In this document: positions 17,991 through 26,926 of the stretch, piece after piece
How positions within the stretch are numbered: position 1 is the stretch's first letter
Layout of the letters: every line of letters starts with the position of its first letter
Assembly: GCF_001854605.1 (NCBI RefSeq)
Contig: NZ_MKJU01000030.1
Span: 311,840 to 375,839 of the forward strand
Direction of reading: 5' to 3'
DNA: 64,000 bases
Source: Pseudoalteromonas amylolytica
Lineage (GTDB): Bacteria > Pseudomonadota > Gammaproteobacteria > Enterobacterales > Alteromonadaceae
The notes under the pieces: generated by a model
What the model was told of the DNA's origin: nothing
What the model saw: only the letters and a program-made list of their open reading frames with translations
Databases searched by the model: none
Program-made: the position numbers and the translations under genes

Positions 17991-19175
17991 ATGAAAAAAT
18001 CACTCGTGACAATAGCGATTCTGGGCTGCTTAGCCTATATGACAGGATGTAGTGAATCACATGCCGAGGCCCCAGCACAAAACGCCCAAGCATTTAAACA
18101 ACCTATAGATGTTACTGCGGTAAAAGCATATCCAGTGCAATCTTGGTTTACTTATACCAGCCGCTTAGAGGCCGTTGATTTTGTGCAACTGAGGCCGCGA
18201 GTATCAGGAAACATTGCCGCGGTTAATTTCAAAGAAGGGCAAAGCGTGAATGAGGGTGATGTGTTATTTACCTTGGATCAGCGCCCTTTTGTGGTGAAAG
18301 TAGCTGAACTAGAAGCGCTATTAGCAAACGCCAAAGCGCAGTTGTCTCAGGCTGAACGCGATGTAAAAAGAGCGGCGCGCCTTTTGAAAACGAAATCTAT
18401 TTCTCAAGAAGAAGTTGAGCAACGACGTTCTTTACTAAGCCAGTATCAGGCGAATGTGATGGCAACACAAGCTAAGCTCGATGCTGCTAAGTTAGATTTA
18501 ACGTACAGCGAAGTTAAAGCCCCTATTAATGGTATTGTGTCTCGCGCTGAGTTGACCACAGGTAATACAGTCCAGGCAGGCACAAGTGTGTTAACGCATT
18601 TGGTATCCAATGACTTCGTTTATGCATATTTTGATATTAACGAGCGTACTTGGCACAAACAGTTCAATCAGTTGCGAGGCGATAAGCAAACGCAAGTCGT
18701 CATGCAAATGCTTGGAGACCAAGAGTTTGAACACAGTGGCGTTGTTGATTTTGTTGATAATCATATTAACCGTCAGACAGGTACGCTACGTGTCCGTGCT
18801 GTATTTGCTGCGACACAACAGTTAAAGCCTGGTGCATTTGTGCGTGTGCGCATTGCCGCTGAAGATGTTCAGCAACAGGTTCTGGTGCCTGAAAAAGCGA
18901 TTGGTACGGATTTGAAAAATCGTTTTGTGTTGGTAACAGATGAGCAAAATGTCTTGCAGTATCGACCCGTTACGCTTGGCGAGCGTTATGGCGTTATGCG
19001 CGCAGTTGTTACGGGTTTAAAACCAGGAGATAAGATTGCAGTCAATGGTCCAGCCAGAGTTGGACCAGGCATGCCGATAGCACCACAAATGGTTGAGGTT
19101 GAACCTGATAGTAAGCTGCTGGTGATGAATGCTGCAAGCCAGACGTCGCTGTTGGTTGCCGAGCGAGGAGAATAA
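17991..19175 (+). CDS. RND efflux periplasmic adaptor (membrane fusion protein), lipoprotein
   Basis: AcrA/MexA-type adaptor joining the inner-membrane pump to an outer-membrane channel. ATG 17991 follows AGGAGA; the TTG at 17964 is upstream of that site and is rejected, giving 394 residues. A lipoprotein-type signal ends MTGC. The lipoyl half-motifs (RPRVSGNIAAVNFKEGQSVNEGDVLFTLD and VKAPINGIVSRAELTTGN) flank a coiled-coil hairpin (about residues 100-165). The stop is 3 nt before the pump gene. Confidence 0.93.
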   Translation: MKKSLVTIAILGCLAYMTGCSESHAEAPAQNAQAFKQPIDVTAVKAYPVQSWFTYTSRLEAVDFVQLRPRVSGNIAAVNFKEGQSVNEGDVLFTLDQRPFVVKVAELEALLANAKAQLSQAERDVKRAARLLKTKSISQEEVEQRRSLLSQYQANVMATQAKLDAAKLDLTYSEVKAPINGIVSRAELTTGNTVQAGTSVLTHLVSNDFVYAYFDINERTWHKQFNQLRGDKQTQVVMQMLGDQEFEHSGVVDFVDNHINRQTGTLRVRAVFAATQQLKPGAFVRVRIAAEDVQQQVLVPEKAIGTDLKNRFVLVTDEQNVLQYRPVTLGERYGVMRAVVTGLKPGDKIAVNGPARVGPGMPIAPQMVEVEPDSKLLVMNAASQTSLLVAERGE

Positions 19176-19178
19176 GGC

Positions 19179-22100
19179 ATGTCTTTTTCTCATTTTTTCA
19201 TCAAACGGCCCATATTTGCGGCGATGCTTTCTTTGGTCATTTTTATTGCTGGTGCTTTGAGTTTGTCTCAACTTCCAGTGAGTGAATATCCAGAAGTTGT
19301 ACCGCCTACGGTCGTGGTATCCGCAAGTTATCCGGGTGCGAATCCGACTGTAATCGCAGAAACGGTGGCAACGCCTCTTGAGCAGGAAATCAATGGCACA
19401 CAAAACATGCTGTATATGTTTTCTCAAGCGACCAGCGATGGACGTATGACACTGACAGTGACATTTGCGCTGGGCACGGATCTGGATAGAGCGCAGGTGC
19501 AAGTACAAAACCGCGTTAATAGCGCACTACCTCGCTTACCTCAAGAGGTACAGAGGCTTGGTGTTGTTGCTGAAAAGGCTTCGCCGGACTTGACGATGGT
19601 GGTACACCTTTACTCACCGACAAACAGTCACGATACCACCTATCTATCTAATTACGCCGATTTGTACGTTAAAGACGAAATTGCTCGTCTGCCTGGCGTT
19701 GGAGATGTACAGCTGTTTGGTGGTGGCAAGTACGCCATGAGGGTGTGGCTAAATCCTGATGCGCTGGCGGCGAATCAATTAACGGCGATGGATGTTGTTA
19801 AGGCATTACGGGAGCAAAACCAACAAGTTGCAGCTGGCAGTTTGGGGGCGCAACCAGCGGCGAATGAGTCTGAGTTTCAAGTTTTGCTTAATGTACGTGG
19901 CCGCCTTGGCAGTATAGAAGAGTTTGAACAGGTGGTTATTAAAGTAGGCGAGCAAGGCGCGCTTACTAGGCTAAAAGATGTCGCGCGTATAGAACTTGGC
20001 CAAGATAACTATTCACTGCGAGCTATGTTAAACGGCCAGCCCGCGCTTGCAATGCCTATCTTTCAACGACCCGGATCGAATGCGATTGAACTGTCCGATC
20101 AGGTTCGTCAGACGATGGCACGCTTGAGCGAATCTTTCCCTGAAGGCGTTGAATATGACATCGTGTACGATCCGACCGTGTTCGTGCGTGGTTCAATTGA
20201 TGCCGTTATCACGACCTTGCTTGAAGCCATTGTGTTGGTCGTGCTCGTGGTGATCCTTTTCCTACAAACATGGCGTGCGTCGATTATTCCATTGATAGCC
20301 GTGCCGGTATCTCTAGTTGGTACATTCGCAGTGATGCAATGGTTGGGTGTGTCTATCAATACCTTATCGTTGTTTGGCTTAGTGCTGGCAATTGGTATCG
20401 TGGTTGATGATGCAATTGTTGTGGTTGAGAATGTTGAACGCAACATCGCCAATGGATTAAGTCCAGTGGAAGCCACTAAGCTGGCAATGAATGAAGTGAC
20501 AGGGCCGATTATTGCCATTGCACTGGTATTGTGTGCGGTGTTTATTCCTACGGCGTTTATCACGGGGTTATCGGGGCAGTTTTATAAGCAATTTGCGCTG
20601 ACTATTACTATTTCTACCATCATTTCAGCGATCAATTCACTGACCTTGTCGCCAGCGTTATCAGCCTTGTTACTAAAACCACATGGTAGCAAGCCGGATG
20701 GGTTAACACGCCTACTGGATAGGATATTTGGTCGCTGGGTCTTTGCGCCTTTTAATCGTTTTTTTGACAAAAGCAGCGAAGGGTATGAAAAGCTGGTTAA
20801 AAAGCTGATCAGAATGTCTGCTGTGGTTATGGTGCTGTATGTGGCGCTATTGGGGTCGACGGCTAAATTATTCGATGCTGTGCCAGGCGGTTTTATTCCA
20901 GCTCAGGATAAACAGTATTTGGTCGCAATCGCGCAATTACCTGATGCTGCGAGCTTAGATAGAACTGAAGCTGTAACAAGGCAAATGGAACAAATTGCAT
21001 TGCAGGTGCCAGGCATTGCAAACACGGTGTCTTTTCCTGGGCTGTCAGTCAATGGCTTTACCAACAGCCCCAATGCTGCCATTGTGTTTACGCCGCTTGA
21101 AGACTTTACAAAGCGTAATGACCCAAGTTTATCTGCGATGGCAATTGCGATGGAACTTAACAAGCGCTTTAGCGCCATTGATGAAGCCTTTGTCGCTGTT
21201 TTTCCTCCGCCACCAATCCAAGGTTTGGGGACTACAGGGGGGTTTAAGTTGCAAATTGAAGACAGAGGCAATAAAGGATTTGAGGCGCTATTTAATACAT
21301 TACAAACTGTAACCAATGAGGCAAGAAAAGACCCAGCGCTGACGGGGATGTTCTCAAGCTTTAGAATTCAGGTACCACAAATGGATATCGATATCGACAG
21401 AGAGCAGGCGCTGTTGCAAGGTATTCCGTTATCAGAGGTGTTTAACGCACTACAGGTATATATGGGTTCTTTGTACGTGAACGACTTCAACTTATTTGGT
21501 CGTACTTACCAAGTGACTGCGCAAGCTCAAGCACAAAGTCGTTTAGACCCTGAGCAGATATTAGCGCTAAAAGTGCGTAACGTAAGAGGTGATATGGTAC
21601 CGTTGGGGTCTGTTTTAACCGCGACACCTACGACGGGACCGGATAGAGTGATGCATTACAATGGCTATCCAAGTGCTGAGCTAAACGGCAGTCCAGCTCC
21701 AGGGTTTAGCTCTGATCAAGCGCAGCAGGCAATGGAAGCGATATTAGCTAAGCACCTGCCCAATGATATGGCGTTTGAGTGGACTGATGTGACTTATCAG
21801 CAAATCTTAGCGGGCAATACCATGGTATATATTTTCCCGCTAGTGGTACTGCTGGTATTTATGGTACTGGCGGCACAGTACGAAAGCTTAAGGCTGCCAT
21901 TGGCCATCATTTTGATAGTTCCAATGACTATCTTCTCAGCATTACTTGGTGTTTGGTGGATAGGCGGAGATAACAATATATTCACGCAAATAGCTCTAAT
22001 CGTATTGGTTGCTTTGGCGTGTAAGAACGCCATTTTGATGGTTGAGTTTGCTAAAGAGCAAAATGATGATGGTCAAACAGCACTAGAGGCAATCATCACC

Positions 22101-22346
22101 GCTTGTAGACTGCGTCTTAGACCAATTTTGATGACCTCGATTGCGTTCACGGCTGGGGTTATTCCTTTGGTGCTAGCGTCAGGGGCGGGAGCTGAAATGC
22201 GTCATGCCATGGGGGTCGCAGTATTCTTTGGCATGTTGGGCGTAACGTTATTTGGATTGCTATTTACACCGGTGTTTTATATGTTGGTGAGTAGCAAAAG
22301 CGCTAAAAATGTAGCAAAGTCTAGCCAGATTTTGACACATGATTAA
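19179..22346 (+). CDS. RND multidrug efflux pump, AcrB/MexB (HAE1) family
   Basis: 1055-residue proton-driven inner-membrane trimer pump. Standard features: FIKRPIFAAMLSLV first helix, PVSEYPEVVPPTV porter start, the GIVVDDAIVVVENVE helix with the paired proton-relay aspartates, ERN motif, and LACKNAILMVEFAKE with the relay lysine. Co-transcribed with the adaptor. No outer-membrane factor follows, so it probably uses a TolC encoded elsewhere. Confidence 0.95.
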   Translation: MSFSHFFIKRPIFAAMLSLVIFIAGALSLSQLPVSEYPEVVPPTVVVSASYPGANPTVIAETVATPLEQEINGTQNMLYMFSQATSDGRMTLTVTFALGTDLDRAQVQVQNRVNSALPRLPQEVQRLGVVAEKASPDLTMVVHLYSPTNSHDTTYLSNYADLYVKDEIARLPGVGDVQLFGGGKYAMRVWLNPDALAANQLTAMDVVKALREQNQQVAAGSLGAQPAANESEFQVLLNVRGRLGSIEEFEQVVIKVGEQGALTRLKDVARIELGQDNYSLRAMLNGQPALAMPIFQRPGSNAIELSDQVRQTMARLSESFPEGVEYDIVYDPTVFVRGSIDAVITTLLEAIVLVVLVVILFLQTWRASIIPLIAVPVSLVGTFAVMQWLGVSINTLSLFGLVLAIGIVVDDAIVVVENVERNIANGLSPVEATKLAMNEVTGPIIAIALVLCAVFIPTAFITGLSGQFYKQFALTITISTIISAINSLTLSPALSALLLKPHGSKPDGLTRLLDRIFGRWVFAPFNRFFDKSSEGYEKLVKKLIRMSAVVMVLYVALLGSTAKLFDAVPGGFIPAQDKQYLVAIAQLPDAASLDRTEAVTRQMEQIALQVPGIANTVSFPGLSVNGFTNSPNAAIVFTPLEDFTKRNDPSLSAMAIAMELNKRFSAIDEAFVAVFPPPPIQGLGTTGGFKLQIEDRGNKGFEALFNTLQTVTNEARKDPALTGMFSSFRIQVPQMDIDIDREQALLQGIPLSEVFNALQVYMGSLYVNDFNLFGRTYQVTAQAQAQSRLDPEQILALKVRNVRGDMVPLGSVLTATPTTGPDRVMHYNGYPSAELNGSPAPGFSSDQAQQAMEAILAKHLPNDMAFEWTDVTYQQILAGNTMVYIFPLVVLLVFMVLAAQYESLRLPLAIILIVPMTIFSALLGVWWIGGDNNIFTQIALIVLVALACKNAILMVEFAKEQNDDGQTALEAIITACRLRLRPILMTSIAFTAGVIPLVLASGAGAEMRHAMGVAVFFGMLGVTLFGLLFTPVFYMLVSSKSAKNVAKSSQILTHD

Positions 22347-22371
22347 CTTATAGTTGAGCTGTACAACAATG

Positions 22372-22406
22372 AATGTTCTAATAATTAAAACGGTTATTAG
22401 AACATT
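22372..22406. repeat. 13-bp perfect palindrome between RND pump and MDR gene
   Basis: AATGTTCTAATAA (22372-22384), 9-nt spacer, TTATTAGAACATT (22394-22406). AT-rich, no T-tract after it, 31 bp upstream of the oxidoreductase ATG. The size and position suit a dimeric repressor operator for the downstream gene; a terminator of the pump operon is the alternative. Confidence 0.5.
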
Positions 22407-22436
22407 ACATACAACTAATCAGCCTCCAAAATAGAA

Positions 22437-23447
22437 ATGAATGAGAATCGCGTGACAACAATTCCTGAAACCATGAGCGGTATTTTACTTGCAGAGCCAG
22501 GTGTACACTTTCGTTTGCAGCAGGCTCAGTTAAGCACGCCAAAACCAACAGCACAGCAAGTGTTAGTGAAGGTGGAATACACAGGGCTAGGCAGCTTAGA
22601 CGAGAAATTTGCCCAACAAGGTACGCCCTGTTGGCAGTATCCACGTGTATTTGGTTTTGATGCGGTTGGTACTGTGGTTGATGCGCCAAAAGGAATGCAT
22701 CCAGAAGTTGGTACGCGAGTAATGTGGCACAATGATATCAGCACGCCAGGTGTGATGAGTGAATATGCCGCTGTGGCAAACTATGCCTTGGCAGTGGTGC
22801 CAGAACATGTTGACCCAATCGTTGCCGCTTGCTTGCCAACGCCGGGCATGACGGCGTTAATTGCCTTGCTAAAACTGCAGTTAGATGAAGGTGATTCCGT
22901 TTTCATTGAAGCAGGCCACACGTGCACTGGTCAGTTGGCAATTCAATTTGCTAAACAACAGGGGCTCATGGTGTTTAGTAATTGCCCACAAGGCCATCAA
23001 GAGCTTTTAAAAGAATTGGGCGCTGACGCAGTGTTCTCTGAGCAAGATGAAAATCTAGCCGACTTGATCCAGCGTCAATATGGATATGATGGTGTTCAGG
23101 GCGTTATTGATAGCAGCGGTCAACATACCAATGAGTTATTGTCGCTGTTGCAATTTTGCGGTCGAATCAGTTGTATTTCCGGTTTATCCCAGCTTGATGA
23201 TGCGTTGTTGTTTAAAAAAGCACCAAATATTGGCGTGGTGTCTTTGCCAGGGGCTTGGCTGGCCAAGAGTATTTGTGCGCAGCAGCGTATGTCATTTCTA
23301 GGTAATATCTTGATGGAAAATCTTCAGCAAGAACGTTTACGTTTGCCAAAGCATGAACTTATCGCTTTTGAAAGCGATGAGATAGCGCGAGCGTTAAAAC
23401 AAAGACAACACCTGCCAGGTACCTTCCAGAGCATAAAAGTAGCGTAG
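22437..23447 (+). CDS. MDR-superfamily zinc-type alcohol dehydrogenase/quinone reductase-like
   Basis: 336 residues. N-terminal GroES-like domain (VLVKVEYTGLGSLDEKF, FGFDAVGTVVDAP) and a Rossmann domain with AGHTCTGQLAIQFAKQQG, where the nucleotide-binding glycine pattern is loose. Predicted to be a cytosolic NAD(P)H-dependent oxidoreductase of unknown substrate. The start is uncertain: ATG 22437 has no clear Shine-Dalgarno, and GTG 22452 or ATG 22473 (MSGILLAEPG) would also fit the family N-terminus. Confidence 0.82.
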   Translation: MNENRVTTIPETMSGILLAEPGVHFRLQQAQLSTPKPTAQQVLVKVEYTGLGSLDEKFAQQGTPCWQYPRVFGFDAVGTVVDAPKGMHPEVGTRVMWHNDISTPGVMSEYAAVANYALAVVPEHVDPIVAACLPTPGMTALIALLKLQLDEGDSVFIEAGHTCTGQLAIQFAKQQGLMVFSNCPQGHQELLKELGADAVFSEQDENLADLIQRQYGYDGVQGVIDSSGQHTNELLSLLQFCGRISCISGLSQLDDALLFKKAPNIGVVSLPGAWLAKSICAQQRMSFLGNILMENLQQERLRLPKHELIAFESDEIARALKQRQHLPGTFQSIKVA

Positions 23448-23730
23448 GTTCACTATGCTAACAGTCCTTTGCTAAGGCTTAGCTAAATAGTATCGGCTTT
23501 AGCAAAGCAAAGGCTGAGCGACACTTTTTCAATACTCCTTACAAATCCTAACATTTGTTCTTGCATGCCTTCGTTATAATGCACGCGAAACATTTTTGCG
23601 TGATGAATGGCAGCAATAAACGGAAATTTATTGGTGCTGATTTGGCATCAAGTATGTGCTTATTTGCATCTTTTTATGCATGAAATGTTTGCGTACCATA
23701 TCGCCATATAAACATTTAGGACGTTTACTC
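23448..23730 (+). promoter_or_regulatory. Intergenic region with consensus -10 for the MlaC-like gene
   Basis: Holds a short palindrome (GCTAAGGCTTAGC, just after the previous gene) and a perfect TATAAT at 23575-23580 with no strong -35 at 17 bp. This would give a 5' leader of about 140 nt. AGGA at 23718-23721 serves the ATG at 23731. No gene seen. Confidence 0.4.
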
Positions 23731-24312
23731 ATGAACAGATTAATTATCGTGTTAGCGATGCTGTTTTCAGCCTTTAGCTTTGCATCGGACACACCCTATC
23801 AGTTAATTACCAAAGTAGGTGACGAATTATTTACCGACATTAAAGCGGTTAACAAAGACGGCAAAGCTCAATCTGATGTTATGAAAAACATTGTACGTAG
23901 CCGCTTAATGCCACATATTGATGTGAAGTTTGTGTCATTTAAATTGCTGGGCAAGCATATAAAAGGCTTGCAACGAGCTGAAGCCGTTGAATTTATCAAT
24001 GCGGTGGATAGCTACTTAGTAGCAACCTATGCCAACGCTTTGTTGCAGTACAAAGGGCAAAATGTACTGTTTGAAGAGTTGCCGCTTGGTGACAATGAAT
24101 TTGCTACCGTAAAAGTGGTGATTAAAGAAATGTCAGGACCTGATATCGATATGCACTTTAAATTCAGACAATCGAAAGACGGTAGCTGGAAAGTCTACGA
24201 TATGGTTGCAGAAGGTATTTCATTACTCAGTGCCAAGCAAAAAGAGATTATTACTCGCATTTCTGAAGTGGGTTTGGCTCAAGTAACACAAGAGCTAAAA
24301 AATAAGGCGTAA
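23731..24312 (+). CDS. MlaC/Ttg2D-like phospholipid-binding periplasmic protein
   Basis: 193 residues with a Sec signal peptide (LIIVLAMLFSAFSFA). The body matches the MlaC family: SDVMKNIVRSRLMPHIDVKFVSFKLLGKHIKG, then LATY-type helix and KDGSWKVYDMVAEGISLL. MlaC carries phospholipid between the MlaA-porin complex and the MlaFEDB transporter. No mlaFEDB neighbours are present, so this is a solitary copy. The longer frame from 23656 is rejected because the signal peptide begins at 23731. Confidence 0.85.
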   Translation: MNRLIIVLAMLFSAFSFASDTPYQLITKVGDELFTDIKAVNKDGKAQSDVMKNIVRSRLMPHIDVKFVSFKLLGKHIKGLQRAEAVEFINAVDSYLVATYANALLQYKGQNVLFEELPLGDNEFATVKVVIKEMSGPDIDMHFKFRQSKDGSWKVYDMVAEGISLLSAKQKEIITRISEVGLAQVTQELKNKA

Positions 24313-24315
24313 CAG

Positions 24316-24375
24316 TTTTAACTTTCCGACTTTTAAAGTTAAAAGTTTAAGAGCAGCAATCGCTGCTCTTTTTTT
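24316..24375. terminator. Tandem hairpins, bidirectional terminator
   Basis: First a 10-bp perfect hairpin TTTTAACTTT/AAAGTTAAAA (24316-24344), then AGAGCAGC, loop AATC, GCTGCTCT followed by seven T's (24350-24375). It serves the MlaC-like gene and the convergent DUF2989 gene, whose stop codon touches it. Confidence 0.85.
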
Positions 24376-25174
24376 AAAACTCTCTAGGTGACACAAAGGT
24401 ACCTTCTTGAATGCTGGTATAGGTTTTTTGAGCTAAATCGTTGAGCGGATCTAGCGATTTACCAAGGCTGGTAATTTGATGTTCAATTGGAATAATATCA
24501 ACACTATCAAAGCCTGATAGTTTTGCCACCTTAGCAAAGGTATAAGCATGCTTGTATTTTTCTTGCTTATAAAAAATACTCGTCAGTGTCTCGTATACTT
24601 CTGGAGCGGGTTGTTGACCTTTCTTATTCAACTCTAGAACGCGGTACAACAAGTCGACCGTTTTATCATCATCAATTTTGGCATAAAAGGTTGCCAAAAA
24701 GAGTTGAATCTCCGGATCATCTTTAACCACTTTTTGCTCTTGCATGTTGAGCAATTTATTTAGTGCTGCTCGATTGGCGTTGCGTGACCAATGGTAATAC
24801 AGTAACCCAGGATGGGTAGTGTCTAATGTTTCTTTAAAAATACGATTAATTTCTTTAAGGCTTGTCAAATGACCATTGACGCGAGACGTGGTTTTTTCTT
24901 TTAGTTTTATGTGTTCAATTTTGGCCGCGAGGGAGACACATTTGTCATAGTCTTCGAATAGTTTAAGTAGTTGGTACTTATTTTCATCGGTTGGTTTTTT
25001 GTATTCATGATAACGCGCAATAATCACCTCCGCGCGCTCTTCTCTACAATGACTATCTGTGTTTAAGTCACTACAAAATCCAGGCGTTTCGTCGCACACT
25101 CGACTCAACGTAATGGCGTTATCACAGCCTGCCAATAGCAATACAGACAAGACAATAGATTGTCTTAATGCCAT
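24374..25174 (-). CDS. DUF2989-family lipoprotein
   Basis: 266 residues with a lipoprotein signal (lipobox LLAGC, Cys17), so membrane-anchored in the envelope. The rest is helical with TPR-like repeats near QLFLATFYAKIDDDKTVDLLYRVLEL and YETLTSIFYKQEKYKHAYTFAKVAKLSGF. Matches what I know of DUF2989 of Vibrio and Alteromonadales. Function unknown. Divergent from GAPDH. Confidence 0.8.
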   Translation of the reverse strand: MALRQSIVLSVLLLAGCDNAITLSRVCDETPGFCSDLNTDSHCREERAEVIIARYHEYKKPTDENKYQLLKLFEDYDKCVSLAAKIEHIKLKEKTTSRVNGHLTSLKEINRIFKETLDTTHPGLLYYHWSRNANRAALNKLLNMQEQKVVKDDPEIQLFLATFYAKIDDDKTVDLLYRVLELNKKGQQPAPEVYETLTSIFYKQEKYKHAYTFAKVAKLSGFDSVDIIPIEHQITSLGKSLDPLNDLAQKTYTSIQEGTFVSPREF

Positions 25175-25318
25175 GAGGTTTCCTCTTGTCGTAATTTATT
25201 ATTAGTATTCTAGCCCAATGAATTGATGAGTAACAGTGGAGAATCACGGCGGTTTAAATTAGAATACGTGTGCCCGATGGGGCTATCCGTTCAAAAAATT
25301 GTTTATTAGGCAGAAAAA

Positions 25319-26764
25319 ATGACCTTATCTCACGAGCAAGAATATCAAAATAGCTGGCAAGAGCGCCAAGATTACGCAGAAAATATGCAACCAATTATTG
25401 GTCGCTTATATCGTAACTCTGGTATCGAAATCGCGGTTTATGGCCGTCCTTTGGTAAACACCAGTACCATCGACGTGATCAAAGCACACAAAACAGTTGC
25501 ACGTTTTGAAGAGCGTAAACTGCGTTTGCGCGAAAGCTTCCCATTTTTAGAAGCTATCAGCAAAATGGACTTAGCACCAGCACGCATCGATTTAGGTAAA
25601 TTAGCATACGGCTACATCTATAAAAATGCTGGTGAAGGCCGCTCAATCGAAGAATATCTTAACGCTGAGCTTGCAGAGCTAGTCAACAAAGGCGATGGTC
25701 AAAAGCCTCGCGACGTTGTGCTTTATGGTTTTGGCCGTATTGGTCGTTTATTAGCGCGCCTACTTATTGAACGTGGCGGCTCTCACGCTGATTTACGCCT
25801 ACGTGCTATCGTTGTTCGTGGCGGTCGTGATGGTGACTTAGAAAAGCGTGCAAGCTTACTACGTCGTGACTCTATTCATGGTCCTTTCAACGGTTCAATC
25901 ACAGTTGATCACGAAAAGAGTGCAATTAAAGCTAACGGTAACTACATTCAGGTTATTTACTCAAACTCTCCAGATGAAGTAGATTACACAAAATACGGCA
26001 TTGAAAACGCGTTGATCGTTGACAACACCGGTATTTGGAAAGATGAAGATGGTCTTGGCTTGCACCTTAAATCAACAGGCGCAGCAAAAGTACTATTGAC
26101 TGCACCTGCTAAAGGCGACATCAAAAACGTTGTTTACGGTGTAAACAATCAAGACATTAAGAGTGAAGACAAGATTGTATCAGCAGCAAGTTGTACAACT
26201 AACGCAATCACTCCTGTTCTAAAAGCTATTAATGATAAGTTTGGTATTAAGAATGGCCACGTAGAAACGGTTCACTCATACACCAATGACCAAAACTTGA
26301 TCGACAACTATCACAAAGCAGAGCGTCGTGGTCGCAGTGCGGCATTGAACATGGTTATTACCTCAACTGGTGCTGCAAAAGCGGTTGCTAAGGCACTTCC
26401 GGAACTTGCGGGTAAGCTAACAGGTAACGCTATCCGCGTACCTACACCAAATGTTTCGATGGCAATCATTAACTTAAACCTAGAGACAGCGACTGACCGT
26501 GAAGAGTTAAACGAGTTTTTACGTAACACATCGCTTTACTCTGACTTACGCGATCAAATCGATTACACAGCGTCAACAGAAATCGTATCAACAGACTTAG
26601 TTGGTAGCCGTTATGCAGGCGTAGTAGATTCACAAGCAACAATTGTTGATGGTGATCGCGTTGTTCTTTACGTTTGGTATGACAACGAGTTTGGTTATAG
26701 CTGTCAGGTAGTGCGTGTTATGCGTGATATGGCAGAAGTATCATTCCCAAGTCTGCCTCGTTAA
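25319..26764 (+). CDS. gap: Glyceraldehyde-3-phosphate dehydrogenase, long form
   Basis: Catalyses NAD(P)-dependent oxidation of glyceraldehyde 3-phosphate in the cytosol. 481 residues, about 140 longer than standard GapA: residues 1-135 are a helical N-terminal extension found in a marine gammaproteobacterial and Pseudomonas GAPDH type. The NAD motif FGRIGR follows, then ASCTTN with catalytic Cys292, and the C-terminal WYDNEFGYS. The codon pattern looks like that of a strongly expressed gene. Single gene with its own terminator. Confidence 0.93.
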   Translation: MTLSHEQEYQNSWQERQDYAENMQPIIGRLYRNSGIEIAVYGRPLVNTSTIDVIKAHKTVARFEERKLRLRESFPFLEAISKMDLAPARIDLGKLAYGYIYKNAGEGRSIEEYLNAELAELVNKGDGQKPRDVVLYGFGRIGRLLARLLIERGGSHADLRLRAIVVRGGRDGDLEKRASLLRRDSIHGPFNGSITVDHEKSAIKANGNYIQVIYSNSPDEVDYTKYGIENALIVDNTGIWKDEDGLGLHLKSTGAAKVLLTAPAKGDIKNVVYGVNNQDIKSEDKIVSAASCTTNAITPVLKAINDKFGIKNGHVETVHSYTNDQNLIDNYHKAERRGRSAALNMVITSTGAAKAVAKALPELAGKLTGNAIRVPTPNVSMAIINLNLETATDREELNEFLRNTSLYSDLRDQIDYTASTEIVSTDLVGSRYAGVVDSQATIVDGDRVVLYVWYDNEFGYSCQVVRVMRDMAEVSFPSLPR

Positions 26765-26779
26765 TACGTTGATAGTCTT

Positions 26780-26806
26780 AAAAAGCCAGCATTTGCTGGC
26801 TTTTTT
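26780..26806 (+). terminator. Terminator of gap
   Basis: AAAAGCCAGC, loop ATTT, GCTGGC, then six T's. Confidence 0.93.
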
Positions 26807-26926
26807 AGTTTTTGAACGTAGCAGGCTGTGATACTCTTGAGCGTATTACGTTACAGTCAGCTAACAAGAATTAACAGTGAAGTTCTCCCGCTCAAAATGA
26901 ACGGGGTAAAACAATTAAGGTACATG

